64,000 bases of DNA. Source: Chloroflexota bacterium (GTDB lineage: Bacteria > Chloroflexota > Anaerolineae > J036 > Brachytrichaceae). The notes beneath the pieces were generated by a model. The model worked only from the letters and a program-made list of their open reading frames with translations, had not been told where the DNA came from and did no database searches. Shown here one piece after another: positions 1 to 8,334 of this stretch. The stretch covers positions 162,915 through 226,914 of the forward strand of contig JAUQQA010000001.1 in NCBI GenBank assembly GCA_030550095.1. The letters run 5' to 3'. How positions within the stretch are numbered: position 1 is the first letter of the stretch; every line of letters begins with the position of its first letter. The translations under genes and the position numbers were made by a program.

Positions 1-1
1 T

Positions 2-1180
2 TCGCCCTTGGGTAACGCGCCGCTCGATGCGCGAGCGCTGCGCCGCCACCAAGAGATCCTCGAACAACACGCACGCCGAGAGAGCACCGCCGATCCGCGC
101 GCCGATCTCTTCGGCGAGGCGAGGCACAGCGCCAACACCCCGCCATTGCGCGTGCTCACGCGCCCCATGCACACACAAAACAACCAACTCGTGGGCTACT
201 TGCAAGTCGCCACCTCGCTGGAGAGCGTGCACCTTGCCCAGCAAGTGCTGCTGCTCACGCTCACAGTTTCGGGGGTGCTTGCGCTGGCGTTCTCCAGCGC
301 GATCGGCGTGCTGATCGCGCGGCGCGCGCTGCGCCCCGTGGACCAGATCACCCAAACGGCAATGGCGATCTACCGCGCCGAAAACCTCGACCAGCGCGTG
401 CCCGAGCCTAAAACCAACGACGAGGTGGCGCGGCTTTCGCGCGCGTTCAACGCAATGCTCGAGCGCCTCTCGCAGCTCTTCCAGGCGCAGCAGCGGCTGA
501 TCGCCGATGTCTCGCACGAGCTGCGCACGCCCCTCACGGTGATCCGCGGCAATGTGGACCTGCTGCGCGCCATGGGCTGCACCGATGAAGAATCGCTCAG
601 CGCCATCACGCGCGAAGCCGACCGCATGAACCGCATGGTGCGCGATCTGCTGCTGCTCTCGCAAGCGGATGCAGGGGTGCTCTCCATGAACTTCGGCGTT
701 GTGGATGCCGAGCGGCTCATCGCCGACGTGGAGCGCAGCGCGCAAATGCTCGCCGAAGGCAAGCTCACCATCATCGCGCGCGCTGAGCCAAACCTGAAGC
801 TCTACGGCGACTACGACCGCCTCAAGCAAGTGCTGCTCAACCTCGTGGACAACGCTATCAAGCACACGCCCGAAGGCGGCGAGGTGCGCATTGAGGCGAC
901 AGCACACTACAACGGCTTCGCGCGCCTCACTGTGAGCGACACGGGGATCGGCATCCCAGAGAAAGACCTGCCGCACATCTTCGAGCGCTTCTACCGCGTG
1001 GATAAATCGCGCTCACGCGAACGCGGCGGCTCGGGGCTTGGGCTTTCGATCGCGAACACCATCGTGCAGGCGCACCATGGGCATATCGTCGTGAGCAGCA
1101 AGGTTGGCGTGGGCACCACGTTCGACGTGTACCTGCCGATGCAGCCGCCCAGCAATGGCGCTGCCTCAAACGCGCTGTAG
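2..1180 (+). CDS. Sensor histidine kinase, HAMP type (5' end missing)
   Basis: Membrane sensor kinase of a two-component system. The frame is open to the left edge of the window, so the N-terminus (first membrane segment and most of the sensor region) is missing. Counting from the first possible start (TTG at 8), a membrane segment lies at about residues 80-104, a HAMP linker at 105-155, the dimerisation/phosphoacceptor motif SHELRTPL with His170, an N box (DNAIKH) near 281 and G boxes (DTGIGIP, GSGLGLS) near 320-350. All catalytic motifs are present, so the kinase core should be active. The partner regulator probably lies upstream, outside the window. The last 15 bases overlap the end of the convergent patB-like gene. 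Confidence 0.93.
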   Translation, partial: SPLGNAPLDARALRRHQEILEQHARRESTADPRADLFGEARHSANTPPLRVLTRPMHTQNNQLVGYLQVATSLESVHLAQQVLLLTLTVSGVLALAFSSAIGVLIARRALRPVDQITQTAMAIYRAENLDQRVPEPKTNDEVARLSRAFNAMLERLSQLFQAQQRLIADVSHELRTPLTVIRGNVDLLRAMGCTDEESLSAITREADRMNRMVRDLLLLSQADAGVLSMNFGVVDAERLIADVERSAQMLAEGKLTIIARAEPNLKLYGDYDRLKQVLLNLVDNAIKHTPEGGEVRIEATAHYNGFARLTVSDTGIGIPEKDLPHIFERFYRVDKSRSRERGGSGLGLSIANTIVQAHHGHIVVSSKVGVGTTFDVYLPMQPPSNGAASNAL

Positions 1181-2320
1181 CGCATCACGCATGCGCTCGA
1201 GCGCTTCCATCAACTGCGCGCGTGGGCAGCCGAAGTTCAAGCGAACCCAACCCTCGCCGCCAGGTCCGAAACTTGCGCCATCGTTCAGCGCCACACGCGC
1301 TTTCTCGAGGAAAAAGCGTTGCGGATTTCGATCGCCGAGCACCGCGCGGAAGTCGAGCCATGCGAGATACGTCGCCTCAGTGGGACAAACGCGCACGCCC
1401 CGCATCTCCGCCTGCACGAACTGCATCAGCGCATCGCGGTTTGCGGTGAGGTATGCGCGCGCCGCGTCTAACCAATCATCGCAGCGCGTGTAAGCCGCCT
1501 CCGCGGCAACCAGTCCTAGCGCGTTGAGATGCGGCAGCGTGCCGTGTGCGGCTTGCTCCAGCCTATGGCGCAACGCTGGATTAGTCACCACCGCGAAGCT
1601 GAAGCCCAAGCCCGGGATGTTGAACGTCTTGCTCGGCGCCATCAACGTGATGGTGCGCGCGGCAACGCGCTCGTCGAGCATGGCAATCGGCAGGTGCTGC
1701 GTCGCCCCAAGCGTCAGGTCGCCCCATATCTCATCCGAGCAAATGAGCAGATCGTGTTGCTCGCAGATCGCCGCAAGATGCATCAGCTCCTCGCGCGTCC
1801 ACTCTCGACCAACGGGGTTGTGTGGGTGACAAAAAAGCAAGACGCGCGCTCGTGGCGTAAGCGCGCGCTCGAACGCATCGAAGTCTATCGTGTAGCGCGG
1901 ACACTGCTCGCGCTCGCTTAGCGGCACGGTGATGCGTTGCAATCCTTGCTGGCGCGGGGCATCCAAGAAAGGCGGATACACTGGCGTGAACATCACAGCC
2001 GCATCGCCCACAGCGGCAAACGCGCGCAGCACCAGGTTGAAGCCGCTCACCACGCCCGGCAGAAACACGATAGCTTGCGCGTCAACCGACCAGTTAAACC
2101 GCCGCTGAAGCCATGCAGCGATGATCTCAGCGTGTCTGTGCGTGGGAAAGTCGTAGCCGAAAACGCCGTGCGCGATGCGCGCCTGCAACGCTTCGCGGAT
2201 GGGCGGCGCTGCGTAGAAGTCCATGTCCGCCACCCACATCGGGATCACATCAGACGGGTAAGTCGTCCACTTGAAGCTCAGCGTGTTCCGACGTTCTGGC
2301 GCGTGGTCGAAGTCAAACAT
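1166..2320 (-). CDS. patB: PatB/MalY-type PLP-dependent aminotransferase (cystathionine beta-lyase)
   Basis: Fold-type I PLP enzyme of 384 residues, the usual length for the PatB/MalY family of C-S lyases that split cystathionine or similar thioethers to homocysteine, pyruvate and ammonia. The N-terminus carries the family pattern of an R-x-x-T-x-S-x-K-W-like start followed by IPMWVADMDF, which is typical of PatB rather than of plain aspartate aminotransferases. A PLP lysine is expected in APSKTFNIPG near residue 235. It is last in the minus-strand run after sco, with 26 bases between them. A simple aminotransferase role cannot be excluded from sequence alone. Confidence 0.88.
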   Translation of the reverse strand: MFDFDHAPERRNTLSFKWTTYPSDVIPMWVADMDFYAAPPIREALQARIAHGVFGYDFPTHRHAEIIAAWLQRRFNWSVDAQAIVFLPGVVSGFNLVLRAFAAVGDAAVMFTPVYPPFLDAPRQQGLQRITVPLSEREQCPRYTIDFDAFERALTPRARVLLFCHPHNPVGREWTREELMHLAAICEQHDLLICSDEIWGDLTLGATQHLPIAMLDERVAARTITLMAPSKTFNIPGLGFSFAVVTNPALRHRLEQAAHGTLPHLNALGLVAAEAAYTRCDDWLDAARAYLTANRDALMQFVQAEMRGVRVCPTEATYLAWLDFRAVLGDRNPQRFFLEKARVALNDGASFGPGGEGWVRLNFGCPRAQLMEALERMRDALQRV

Positions 2321-2346
2321 GGCGCGTTGACCCCGAGCACGCGATT

Positions 2347-3273
2347 CTACTGCTGCCTGGCAATCGGTTGATACGTTTGAATCAACGCGCGCAGCGCCTT
2401 AACAACATCCTCTGTTCTCGCGTTAAGCCCCCACATCATGCGCCAGTAACCTTGTGGGTCAAGCACGTAAGTGCTGGCGCTGTGGTCCACAATGTAGAAG
2501 CCATCTGCCTTCGGCGGACCAGCGCGGAAGCGCGCGCCGTACTCCAACGCAATTTGCCGCACCACCTCTTCAGCACCCGTCAACCCTATGAACGTGGGGT
2601 CGAAGCTGCGTACATAGGTGCGCAATCGCTCGGGTGTGTCGCGCGTGCCGTCCACGCTGACGAAGACGAACTGGACGTGCTTTGCTTCTTCGCCCAGGGC
2701 TTGCTTCACGCGCCGCATCTCGTAGAGCGAGAGCGGGCACACATCGGGGCAATGCGTATAGCCGAAGAACATCACCACGAACTTGCCGCGCAGGTCGCTC
2801 AGCCGAAACGGCGTGCCTGCGTCGCTCGTGAGCGTGAAGTCAGGCATGAGGCGCGGCGGCTCGACGTAGGCGATGTTGTCGGTCGCTGAGACGCGCGCTT
2901 CGCGGTTTGTTTGGCCGTAGAGGTAACCAACGATGGCAATTGCAGCGACGCTCACGAACATCACTAGGCTGTATGCGCGGCGCTCCTTTGAACCACCAAT
3001 CCACATGAGCGCCAGCGCGATCAAAACGCTGAGTGCGCCGAAGATGAACATGAGCGCCGGACCCATGCCTTCAGCTAGCGGCGCGCCGCAAATGAACGCC
3101 CATAGCGCCTCAGGTGCTTCGGCGAGCAGTCGAAGGTCTTGCAAGTACACCGCGCCGAAGAAGACCATGACGGCGCCAAACCCGATCAGCGTTGAAGCAA
3201 GCAAGAGACGCCCGAAGCTTCCTTTGCCCTTGCTTTCCTTCGCAGCAAGCGCGTTCATCGTAGGCTCGTGCAT
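2347..3273 (-). CDS. SCO1/SenC-family copper chaperone with extra N-terminal membrane segments
   Basis: Membrane-anchored thioredoxin-fold protein that delivers copper to the CuA site of cytochrome oxidase. The copper-binding motif THCPDVCP has Cys175 and Cys179, and the distal His is in IVDHS near residue 264. The SCO domain occupies about residues 140-305. Unusually, the N-terminus has three hydrophobic stretches (about 22-45, 70-93 and 102-120) instead of a single anchor. A GAGGA ribosome site lies just before the start. The gene sits directly downstream of the ba3 oxidase subunits on the same strand, which fits a role in assembling that enzyme. Confidence 0.92.
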   Translation of the reverse strand: MHEPTMNALAAKESKGKGSFGRLLLASTLIGFGAVMVFFGAVYLQDLRLLAEAPEALWAFICGAPLAEGMGPALMFIFGALSVLIALALMWIGGSKERRAYSLVMFVSVAAIAIVGYLYGQTNREARVSATDNIAYVEPPRLMPDFTLTSDAGTPFRLSDLRGKFVVMFFGYTHCPDVCPLSLYEMRRVKQALGEEAKHVQFVFVSVDGTRDTPERLRTYVRSFDPTFIGLTGAEEVVRQIALEYGARFRAGPPKADGFYIVDHSASTYVLDPQGYWRMMWGLNARTEDVVKALRALIQTYQPIARQQ

Positions 3274-3307
3274 TGCTTTTCCTCACTGTGGCTAAGCCAC
3301 AAAGTAA

Positions 3308-3332
3308 GGGGCGGGTTTGAAACACCCGCCCC
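3308..3332 (-). terminator. GC-rich hairpin between oxidase subunit I and sco
   Basis: A 9-bp stem (GGGGCGGGT against ACCCGCCCC) with a 7-base loop lies in the gap downstream of the subunit I gene. On the minus strand it is followed by TTACTTTG, a weak U tract. It may act as a partial terminator or as an mRNA stabiliser that lowers sco expression relative to the oxidase subunits. Confidence 0.5.
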
Positions 3333-3352
3333 CGTTTCCTTGCATCACAACC

Positions 3353-5068
3353 TCACGGCATGGGCGCGTTGCTCGAGGGCACGTAGCGCTGGATGTTCCA
3401 ACCACTCTGGAAGTCCAGCGTCTCGGCGAAGACAGGACCGTACGCCATGAGCAGCAACAGCGCCAGCACGCCGAGCCAAATGCCCCAACGCTCGAACCAC
3501 AGCGGCGAGGTGGTGTCGCCGCTCTTCGTGGTGATCGGCACCTCGCCTTCTGGCGCAGGCTGCCGCGAGAGGAAGAGCGTGCCGAAGATGTTCACGTAGA
3601 GCAGGATCGAGCTGATCAGCAAGATCACGCCCGAGACGGCGGTGACGTCCAACCAGAAGCGCATCGGTTCTGTGACGTAAGGTGCAGTGCCTGTGATCGA
3701 GCGCCGCGGCGCGCCGTTCAAGCCGGCCTCACCCATCGCCAAGCCGAACAGCGTCATGCCGATAAACCATGTCGCGGCTTGCCAAACCGCCATGCGCTTG
3801 CTGAAGAGCGCGCGCCCGCGGATGGCGGGCAGCATCCAATACAACACGCTGATGTAGGTGAGCGTCACCGCGCTGCCCAGGGTTTGGTGGAAGTGCGCGG
3901 GCACCCACGAAGTATTGTGCACGGTCGCATTGAGCTGCGACGAGGCGTTGATGATGCCGCTGAAGCCGCCTGCAATGAAGTTCAACATGCCGAACAACTG
4001 CGCGGCAACCACGGGGTCGCTCCAGCGCTGCTTCCAAACCCAGTCAATCAAACCTTTTGCGCCGTTGTTGCGCCCTGCGCTCTCCAAGGCAGCGCCGACG
4101 TTGAACGCCGTCATGAAGCTCGGGATGCTCACGACGAGCGTCAAGAACGCCTGCAAGCCTTTCGACGACGCACTGATGCCAGGATCGCTGAACTGGTGAT
4201 GCACACCCACCGGCACCGAGAACAGCAAGAACATGATGAACGCCACGCGCGCCAACGGCTCGCTGAACAAACGTCCGCCTGCTTGCTTGGGCAGCATGGT
4301 GTACCAGCTCACATAGGCTGGCAACAGCCAGAAATAGACCAGCGGGTGACCAAAGAACCAGAACAGCGTGCGCCCAAGCTGCGGGTCAACCGTGCGCAGC
4401 AGCCCTAGCGAAGCAGGGAGCAGCATGAACAAAATCTCAATCGCAACGCCGATCGTCGCCACGTCCCACATGATGAACGTGACCAACATGATGAACACCG
4501 CCAGCGGCACGCGCTCGTTGGGGTGTTCGCGTTTCCAGTCGCGGTAGGTGAAGAACAAGATCGCCGAGGCGATCCAAGAGCCGAGCACCAGCAGCACCAA
4601 GCCAAGGTAGAACGGCGCCGGCGCGATCATCGGCGGGTAGAACGTGTAAAGCACCGCAGAGCGCTGCGGCTCAAGCAGCAACACCGCCAACATCGTCACC
4701 AGCCCCACGAACATCGAGGCATACGCCACCCAAGCCGCTTGTTGGAAGCGCAACGGGCGCTGCAGGCTGCGCTCGGTGACGAAATACATGAAGCCGATGA
4801 TGAAGAACGTGGTGAAGAACAAGGCGTTCATCACCCCGTGCGCCGTCACTGCCTGGTAGTAGTAGCTGAAGACGGGGATGGTCGGGAAGTACTGCACAAA
4901 CGTCGGCGAGCGGTGAAAAGTCTGGAACGGCCCCATGAAGATGCCGATCATGAGGGCGAAGAACGCCGTCAGGATGTGCGCGCCGACGAGCAGCCGCTCA
5001 CGCCTCACCAACTTCAGGGTGCGCGGCGAGGCGGGCATTTCGATTTGGGTCAGACTGATCGAAGCCAT
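3353..5068 (-). CDS. cbaA: ba3-type cytochrome c oxidase subunit I
   Basis: Catalytic haem-copper subunit of a B-family (ba3) terminal oxidase, reducing oxygen to water and pumping protons. It has 571 residues and about 13 membrane segments. Visible ligands include the low-spin haem His in TAHGVMNALFF, the CuB His with its cross-linked Tyr in GHPLVYFW, the CuB His pair in GVHHQFSDPG, and the haem His pair in PAHFHQTLG. The start was set at ATG 5068 because an AAGGAG ribosome site precedes it; an in-frame GTG lies two codons upstream. Subunit II follows the usual order upstream and Sco lies downstream. The ba3 type suggests high oxygen affinity. Confidence 0.95.
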   Translation of the reverse strand: MASISLTQIEMPASPRTLKLVRRERLLVGAHILTAFFALMIGIFMGPFQTFHRSPTFVQYFPTIPVFSYYYQAVTAHGVMNALFFTTFFIIGFMYFVTERSLQRPLRFQQAAWVAYASMFVGLVTMLAVLLLEPQRSAVLYTFYPPMIAPAPFYLGLVLLVLGSWIASAILFFTYRDWKREHPNERVPLAVFIMLVTFIMWDVATIGVAIEILFMLLPASLGLLRTVDPQLGRTLFWFFGHPLVYFWLLPAYVSWYTMLPKQAGGRLFSEPLARVAFIMFLLFSVPVGVHHQFSDPGISASSKGLQAFLTLVVSIPSFMTAFNVGAALESAGRNNGAKGLIDWVWKQRWSDPVVAAQLFGMLNFIAGGFSGIINASSQLNATVHNTSWVPAHFHQTLGSAVTLTYISVLYWMLPAIRGRALFSKRMAVWQAATWFIGMTLFGLAMGEAGLNGAPRRSITGTAPYVTEPMRFWLDVTAVSGVILLISSILLYVNIFGTLFLSRQPAPEGEVPITTKSGDTTSPLWFERWGIWLGVLALLLLMAYGPVFAETLDFQSGWNIQRYVPSSNAPMP

Positions 5069-5104
5069 GAGCACAACTCCTTACACAACAAAATGGGGGT
5101 GTGG

Positions 5105-5590
5105 TCATTCCACCTGCACGGTGGCATACATCACATGATGCCCAGCACCGCAGTAGTGGTTGCAAATGATGCTGTACTTACCCGGCCGATTGAAGCGCAC
5201 CGTGGTGCGCGCAATCTGCCCAGGTACTAGCTCGAGATTCGCGGTGTGCCCTTCGATCTGGAAGCCGTGCATCACGTCAATGCTGGTCACGTAGAAGGTC
5301 ACTTCAGAGCCAACCGGAAAACGCAGGGTTGGCGGCGTGCCCAGCCCAGGGCCTGCCTCAAACGCCCACGACTTTGCGATGATGTATGCCTCGTAGCGAT
5401 TGCCAGCGAGTTGGCGGATGCCAGGACGTGCGAACTCGGTCTGCTCCAGGTTGCGCGGATCAATGCGATCCACGGGGCTGGGCAGGCGGATGCCGAAGAA
5501 CGCCACCGCCACAATGGTGGCAGCAGCAAACGCACCCAACACTGAGGTCACAGCAAGCAACCAGTAACGTTCGATGCGATTAAGCTCCAT
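5105..5590 (-). CDS. cbaB: ba3-type cytochrome c oxidase subunit II (CuA)
   Basis: Short 161-residue subunit II with one N-terminal membrane anchor (about 12-34) and a cupredoxin domain outside the membrane that accepts electrons from cytochrome c. CuA ligands can be read directly: His108 in DVMHGF, and Cys143, Cys147, His151 and Met154 in CNHYCGAGHHVM. The small size, single anchor and ligand spacing match the Thermus ba3 subunit rather than the two-anchor A-family type. It lies 36 bases upstream of subunit I and is presumably co-transcribed with it. Confidence 0.94.
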   Translation of the reverse strand: MELNRIERYWLLAVTSVLGAFAAATIVAVAFFGIRLPSPVDRIDPRNLEQTEFARPGIRQLAGNRYEAYIIAKSWAFEAGPGLGTPPTLRFPVGSEVTFYVTSIDVMHGFQIEGHTANLELVPGQIARTTVRFNRPGKYSIICNHYCGAGHHVMYATVQVE

Positions 5591-5614
5591 ATCGTTCAGC
5601 CTCCTTCTGCGAAC

Positions 5615-5782
5615 TTACCCACCTGCACCTCGTTCGATCACCGTGAGGAACCACAAGTACGCCCAGTACAGGGCATAACCAAGCAACATGACGAACAAGA
5701 AGAGCACAATCCCGCGGGGCTGAAACCCACTGTGCTCACCATCCCGTTCGTCAACGGGGGGCATTGGAGATTGCTCTCGCAT
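5615..5782 (-). CDS. Small membrane subunit of the ba3 oxidase (subunit IIa-like)
   Basis: A 55-residue protein with one membrane helix at about residues 24-46, preceded by a charged, Pro-rich 23-residue tail. The start is ATG 5782, with AGGAG 8-9 bases upstream. It is first in the oxidase cluster, 24 bases before subunit II. ba3 oxidases contain a tiny single-helix subunit IIa, and position, size and topology fit. No residue-level signature proves this, so the assignment is by context. Confidence 0.7.
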   Translation of the reverse strand: MREQSPMPPVDERDGEHSGFQPRGIVLFLFVMLLGYALYWAYLWFLTVIERGAGG

Positions 5783-5994
5783 GGAATTCACTCCTGAACT
5801 CGTCCTAGGATACTGCAAACATCTTTCTTTGCGACTGAGCCGACGCTCTCTGATGTAGGCATTCTCGTTGCACCCAACACCAGACAGACGGGCAGATGAG
5901 CACTACCCACGCGACCAGTACAAAACTGCAACAACTTACGTGCTCAACTCGCTTCTCGCTCGCTACAATCGCCTACAGACCACAGGAGGCTGCT

Positions 5995-6408
5995 ATGGAC
6001 CAATACAAGGTGCGCGACTGGATGACCACCAACCCGGTGACGATCACGCCGCAGACCTCGCTCGCAGAGGCGCACCGCATCATGAAGCAAAAGCGCGTGC
6101 GCCGCTTGCCTGTGCTGGAGAACGGCAAGCTCGTTGGCATCGTCGCGTTGAGCGACGTGCTTGAAGCAGAACCTTCCAGCGCTACGACGCTGAGCATTTA
6201 CGAGATCAACTATCTGCTGGCGGAGATGAAAGTCGAGAAGATCATGAAGCGCAACGTGATCACCGTCACCCCCGACACGCCCATCCGCGAAGCGGCTAAC
6301 CTGATGCTCACACACAAGATCGGCGGCTTGCCCGTGGTGGAAAACGGCAAACTCGTCGGCATCATCACCGAGTCCGACATCTTCCGCATGATCGTGCGCA
6401 CAATGTAG
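5995..6408 (+). CDS. Tandem CBS-domain protein
   Basis: A 137-residue protein made almost entirely of two CBS motifs (about 7-60 and 77-134), which pair to bind adenine nucleotides or related ligands. Both repeats carry the usual V-x-x-x-M start and a G-x-[VI]-[ST]-x-x-D-[IV]-like end (GIVALSDVL, GIITESDIF). The start at 5995 was chosen because AGGAGG lies 5 bases upstream; the frame is open further but without a ribosome site. A TACAAT box at 5964-5969 may be the -10. It is a stand-alone sensor protein with no attached enzyme, and its target is not evident from its neighbours. Confidence 0.9.
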   Translation: MDQYKVRDWMTTNPVTITPQTSLAEAHRIMKQKRVRRLPVLENGKLVGIVALSDVLEAEPSSATTLSIYEINYLLAEMKVEKIMKRNVITVTPDTPIREAANLMLTHKIGGLPVVENGKLVGIITESDIFRMIVRTM

Positions 6409-6433
6409 GGCGCGACCTATACGACACCCACCT

Positions 6434-6462
6434 TTGACAGGCGAGCAGGCACCCGTTACACT
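6434..6462 (+). promoter_or_regulatory. Sigma-70-type promoter of the cimA leader
   Basis: TTGACA at 6434-6439 and TACACT at 6457-6462, separated by exactly 17 bases. This is a near-consensus promoter about 14 bases before the leader-peptide ATG, so the transcript would have a very short 5' end before the leader. Confidence 0.8.
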
Positions 6463-6476
6463 CTGCGCCCAGAACC

Positions 6477-6569
6477 ATGCAGGCTACATTCGCCACATAC
6501 GCGATTGGGGTGATTTGCCCGATTATTGCGGGTGAACGACGCGCGCCCGAATCGCGGATGGCGAGCTGA
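6477..6569 (+). CDS. Isoleucine-rich leader peptide of the cimA attenuator
   Basis: A 30-codon reading frame (ATG 6477 to TGA 6567-6569) between the promoter and the terminator upstream of cimA. Codons 9-17 read AIGVICPII, so four ATT isoleucine codons (10, 13, 16, 17) and one valine codon fall in an eight-codon stretch. There is no Shine-Dalgarno; with the start site about 7 bases before the ATG it would be translated almost leaderless. Ribosome stalling at these codons when charged tRNA-Ile is scarce would be read out by the downstream hairpins. The peptide itself probably has no function after synthesis. Confidence 0.78.
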   Translation: MQATFATYAIGVICPIIAGERRAPESRMAS

Positions 6570-6625
6570 GCCGAGCACACCAGACGCGCAGCAGAAAGCC
6601 CTCCGACGATTCGGAGGGCTTTTTT
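6555..6625 (+). terminator. Attenuator: terminator with competing antiterminator before cimA
   Basis: The terminator is a perfect 12-bp stem (6595-6606 with 6611-6622), a CGAT loop and a run of U. Its 5' arm can pair instead with CGGATGGC at 6555-6562 (7 of 8 pairs with 6598-6605). That upstream segment is covered by a ribosome sitting at the leader stop codon (6567), but is free if the ribosome stalls at the Ile codons. This is the expected logic: isoleucine-rich cells terminate, starved cells read through into cimA. Terminator certain by eye; the antiterminator is an inference from base pairing. Confidence 0.8.
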
Positions 6626-6645
6626 GTTGAGGCACGAGGTCAACC

Positions 6646-8217
6646 ATGAGCACCCTTCTCTACGACACCACTTTGCGCGACGGCGCCCAAGGCGAAGGCG
6701 TCAATTTCTCGGTTGAAGACAAGCTGCGCATCGCTCAGCGCCTCGATGAGTTCGGCATGCACTACATCGAAGGCGGCTGGCCTGGGAGCAACCCCAAAGA
6801 CGCGACGTTCTTCCAACGCGCGCAGGCTATTCGCTGGAAACATGCGCGCTTGGCAGCGTTCGGCAGCACGCGCAAAGCACACACGCGCGTCGAGGATGAT
6901 CCTCAAATCCGCGCGCTCCTCGAGGCGAACACGCCTGTGGTCACGCTCGTGGCAAAAACGAGCACCCTGCACGTCACTCACGTGCTGGAGACCACGCTCG
7001 AGGAGAACTTGAACATGATCCGCGACAGCGTCGCTTTCTTCAAGCAGCACGGCAAGGAAGTGATGCACGACGCCGAGCATTTCTTCGACGGCTTCAAGCT
7101 AGACAAGGAGTATGCGCTCGCTACACTGCGCGCCGCGCGCGACGCCGGTGCGGATTGGCTCGTGTTGTGCGACACGAACGGCGGCACCATGCCGTGGGAG
7201 GTCGAAGAGATCGTCCGCTACACCATCCAAACGCTGCGCGCTGAGGCGCCCAACCGTCCGCTGCGCTTTGGCATCCACGCGCACAACGACGCAGGCGTGG
7301 CGGTGGCAAACAGCCTCGCCGCCGTGCGCGCAGGATGTGAGCAGGTGCAGGGCACCATCAACGGCATCGGCGAGCGCGTGGGCAACTGCGACCTCGTGAC
7401 CACGCTCGCCAACCTCAAGCTCAAAATGAACGACGACTGCGTGAGCGATGAAAAGCTGCGCGGGCTTACGGAACTTTCGCGCTTTGTCTTTGAGGTCGCT
7501 AACCTCACGCCCGACATTCGCCAACCCTACGTGGGCCAAGCCGCATTCGCGCACAAAGGCGGGATCCACGTCTCCGCCATTCTCAAGGTTGAGGAAAGCT
7601 ACCAACACATTGACCCCGCGCGCGTGGGCAACCAAAAGCGCGTGCTCGTGAGCGAGCTGAGCGGGCGCGGCAACATCGCCTACAAGGCAAAGGAGTTCGG
7701 CCTAGACCCCAACAGCGTCGAGGTGCGCCAAGTGTTGCAGCGCATCAAAGAGCTGGAGAACCGCGGGTTCTTCTTCGAGGGCGCAGATGCCAGCTTGGAG
7801 CTGATGCTGCGCCGCGCGCAGCCGGGCTATGCGCCGCTCTTCGAGCTGCTGGACTACATGGTCGTGGTGGAACACCGCGAAGGGCGCGGCGTCCTCGCCG
7901 AGGCAAGCGTCAAGATCCGTGTGGACGGCGAGGTGACGCACACCGTCGCCGAGGGCAACGGGCCGATCCACGCGTTGGACCTCGCCACGCGCAAAGCGCT
8001 GATCCCGCATTACCCCAAGCTCAAGCGCGTGCGCCTGGTGGACTACAAGGTGCGCATCATCGACAGCGACCAAGCCACCGGCGCTACCACGCGCGTGACG
8101 ATTGACTCCACCAACGGACACCGCACTTGGACCACAGTTGGCAGCTCGGCGAACATCGTGGATGCCTCTTGGCAGGCACTCGCCGACTCCATGGAGTATG
8201 CCTTGCTGATTGCATAA
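6646..8217 (+). CDS. cimA: (R)-citramalate synthase
   Basis: Condenses pyruvate with acetyl-CoA to (R)-citramalate, the first step of the threonine-independent route to 2-oxobutyrate and isoleucine. The 523-residue length and the DTTLRDGAQG motif near the N-terminus match the CimA branch of the HMGL-like family rather than 2-isopropylmalate synthase. The TIM barrel occupies about residues 1-270, with the metal-binding HAHND motif (FGIHAHND), and the C-terminal LeuA-type regulatory domain lies about 395-520. A GAGGT ribosome site is 5 bases before the ATG. Placement behind an isoleucine-codon attenuator strongly supports the isoleucine role; the C-terminal domain would add feedback at enzyme level. 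Confidence 0.94.
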   Translation: MSTLLYDTTLRDGAQGEGVNFSVEDKLRIAQRLDEFGMHYIEGGWPGSNPKDATFFQRAQAIRWKHARLAAFGSTRKAHTRVEDDPQIRALLEANTPVVTLVAKTSTLHVTHVLETTLEENLNMIRDSVAFFKQHGKEVMHDAEHFFDGFKLDKEYALATLRAARDAGADWLVLCDTNGGTMPWEVEEIVRYTIQTLRAEAPNRPLRFGIHAHNDAGVAVANSLAAVRAGCEQVQGTINGIGERVGNCDLVTTLANLKLKMNDDCVSDEKLRGLTELSRFVFEVANLTPDIRQPYVGQAAFAHKGGIHVSAILKVEESYQHIDPARVGNQKRVLVSELSGRGNIAYKAKEFGLDPNSVEVRQVLQRIKELENRGFFFEGADASLELMLRRAQPGYAPLFELLDYMVVVEHREGRGVLAEASVKIRVDGEVTHTVAEGNGPIHALDLATRKALIPHYPKLKRVRLVDYKVRIIDSDQATGATTRVTIDSTNGHRTWTTVGSSANIVDASWQALADSMEYALLIA

Positions 8218-8334
8218 ACCCGGCGCGCAGCCCTGCCAACATCGCTCTAATTTTCCTTTGGCACACTCGGCGCGGCTTCGCGCGGGCAGCCGCGCGGCAG
8301 CACAACGTTCTTTGGTCACAATCTGGAGCACGCC

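Noticed and set aside
3317..4408. Plus-strand open frame (363 codons) opposite the oxidase subunit I gene
   Set aside because: Its Gln/Arg/His-rich composition is typical of the antisense of a membrane protein in GC-rich DNA; the minus-strand gene has all haem and copper ligands.
6463..6646. T-box riboswitch before cimA or before aroG
   Set aside because: No T-box consensus (AGGGUGGNACCGCG) and no long specifier-loop leader in either region; the short leader frames explain the structure better.
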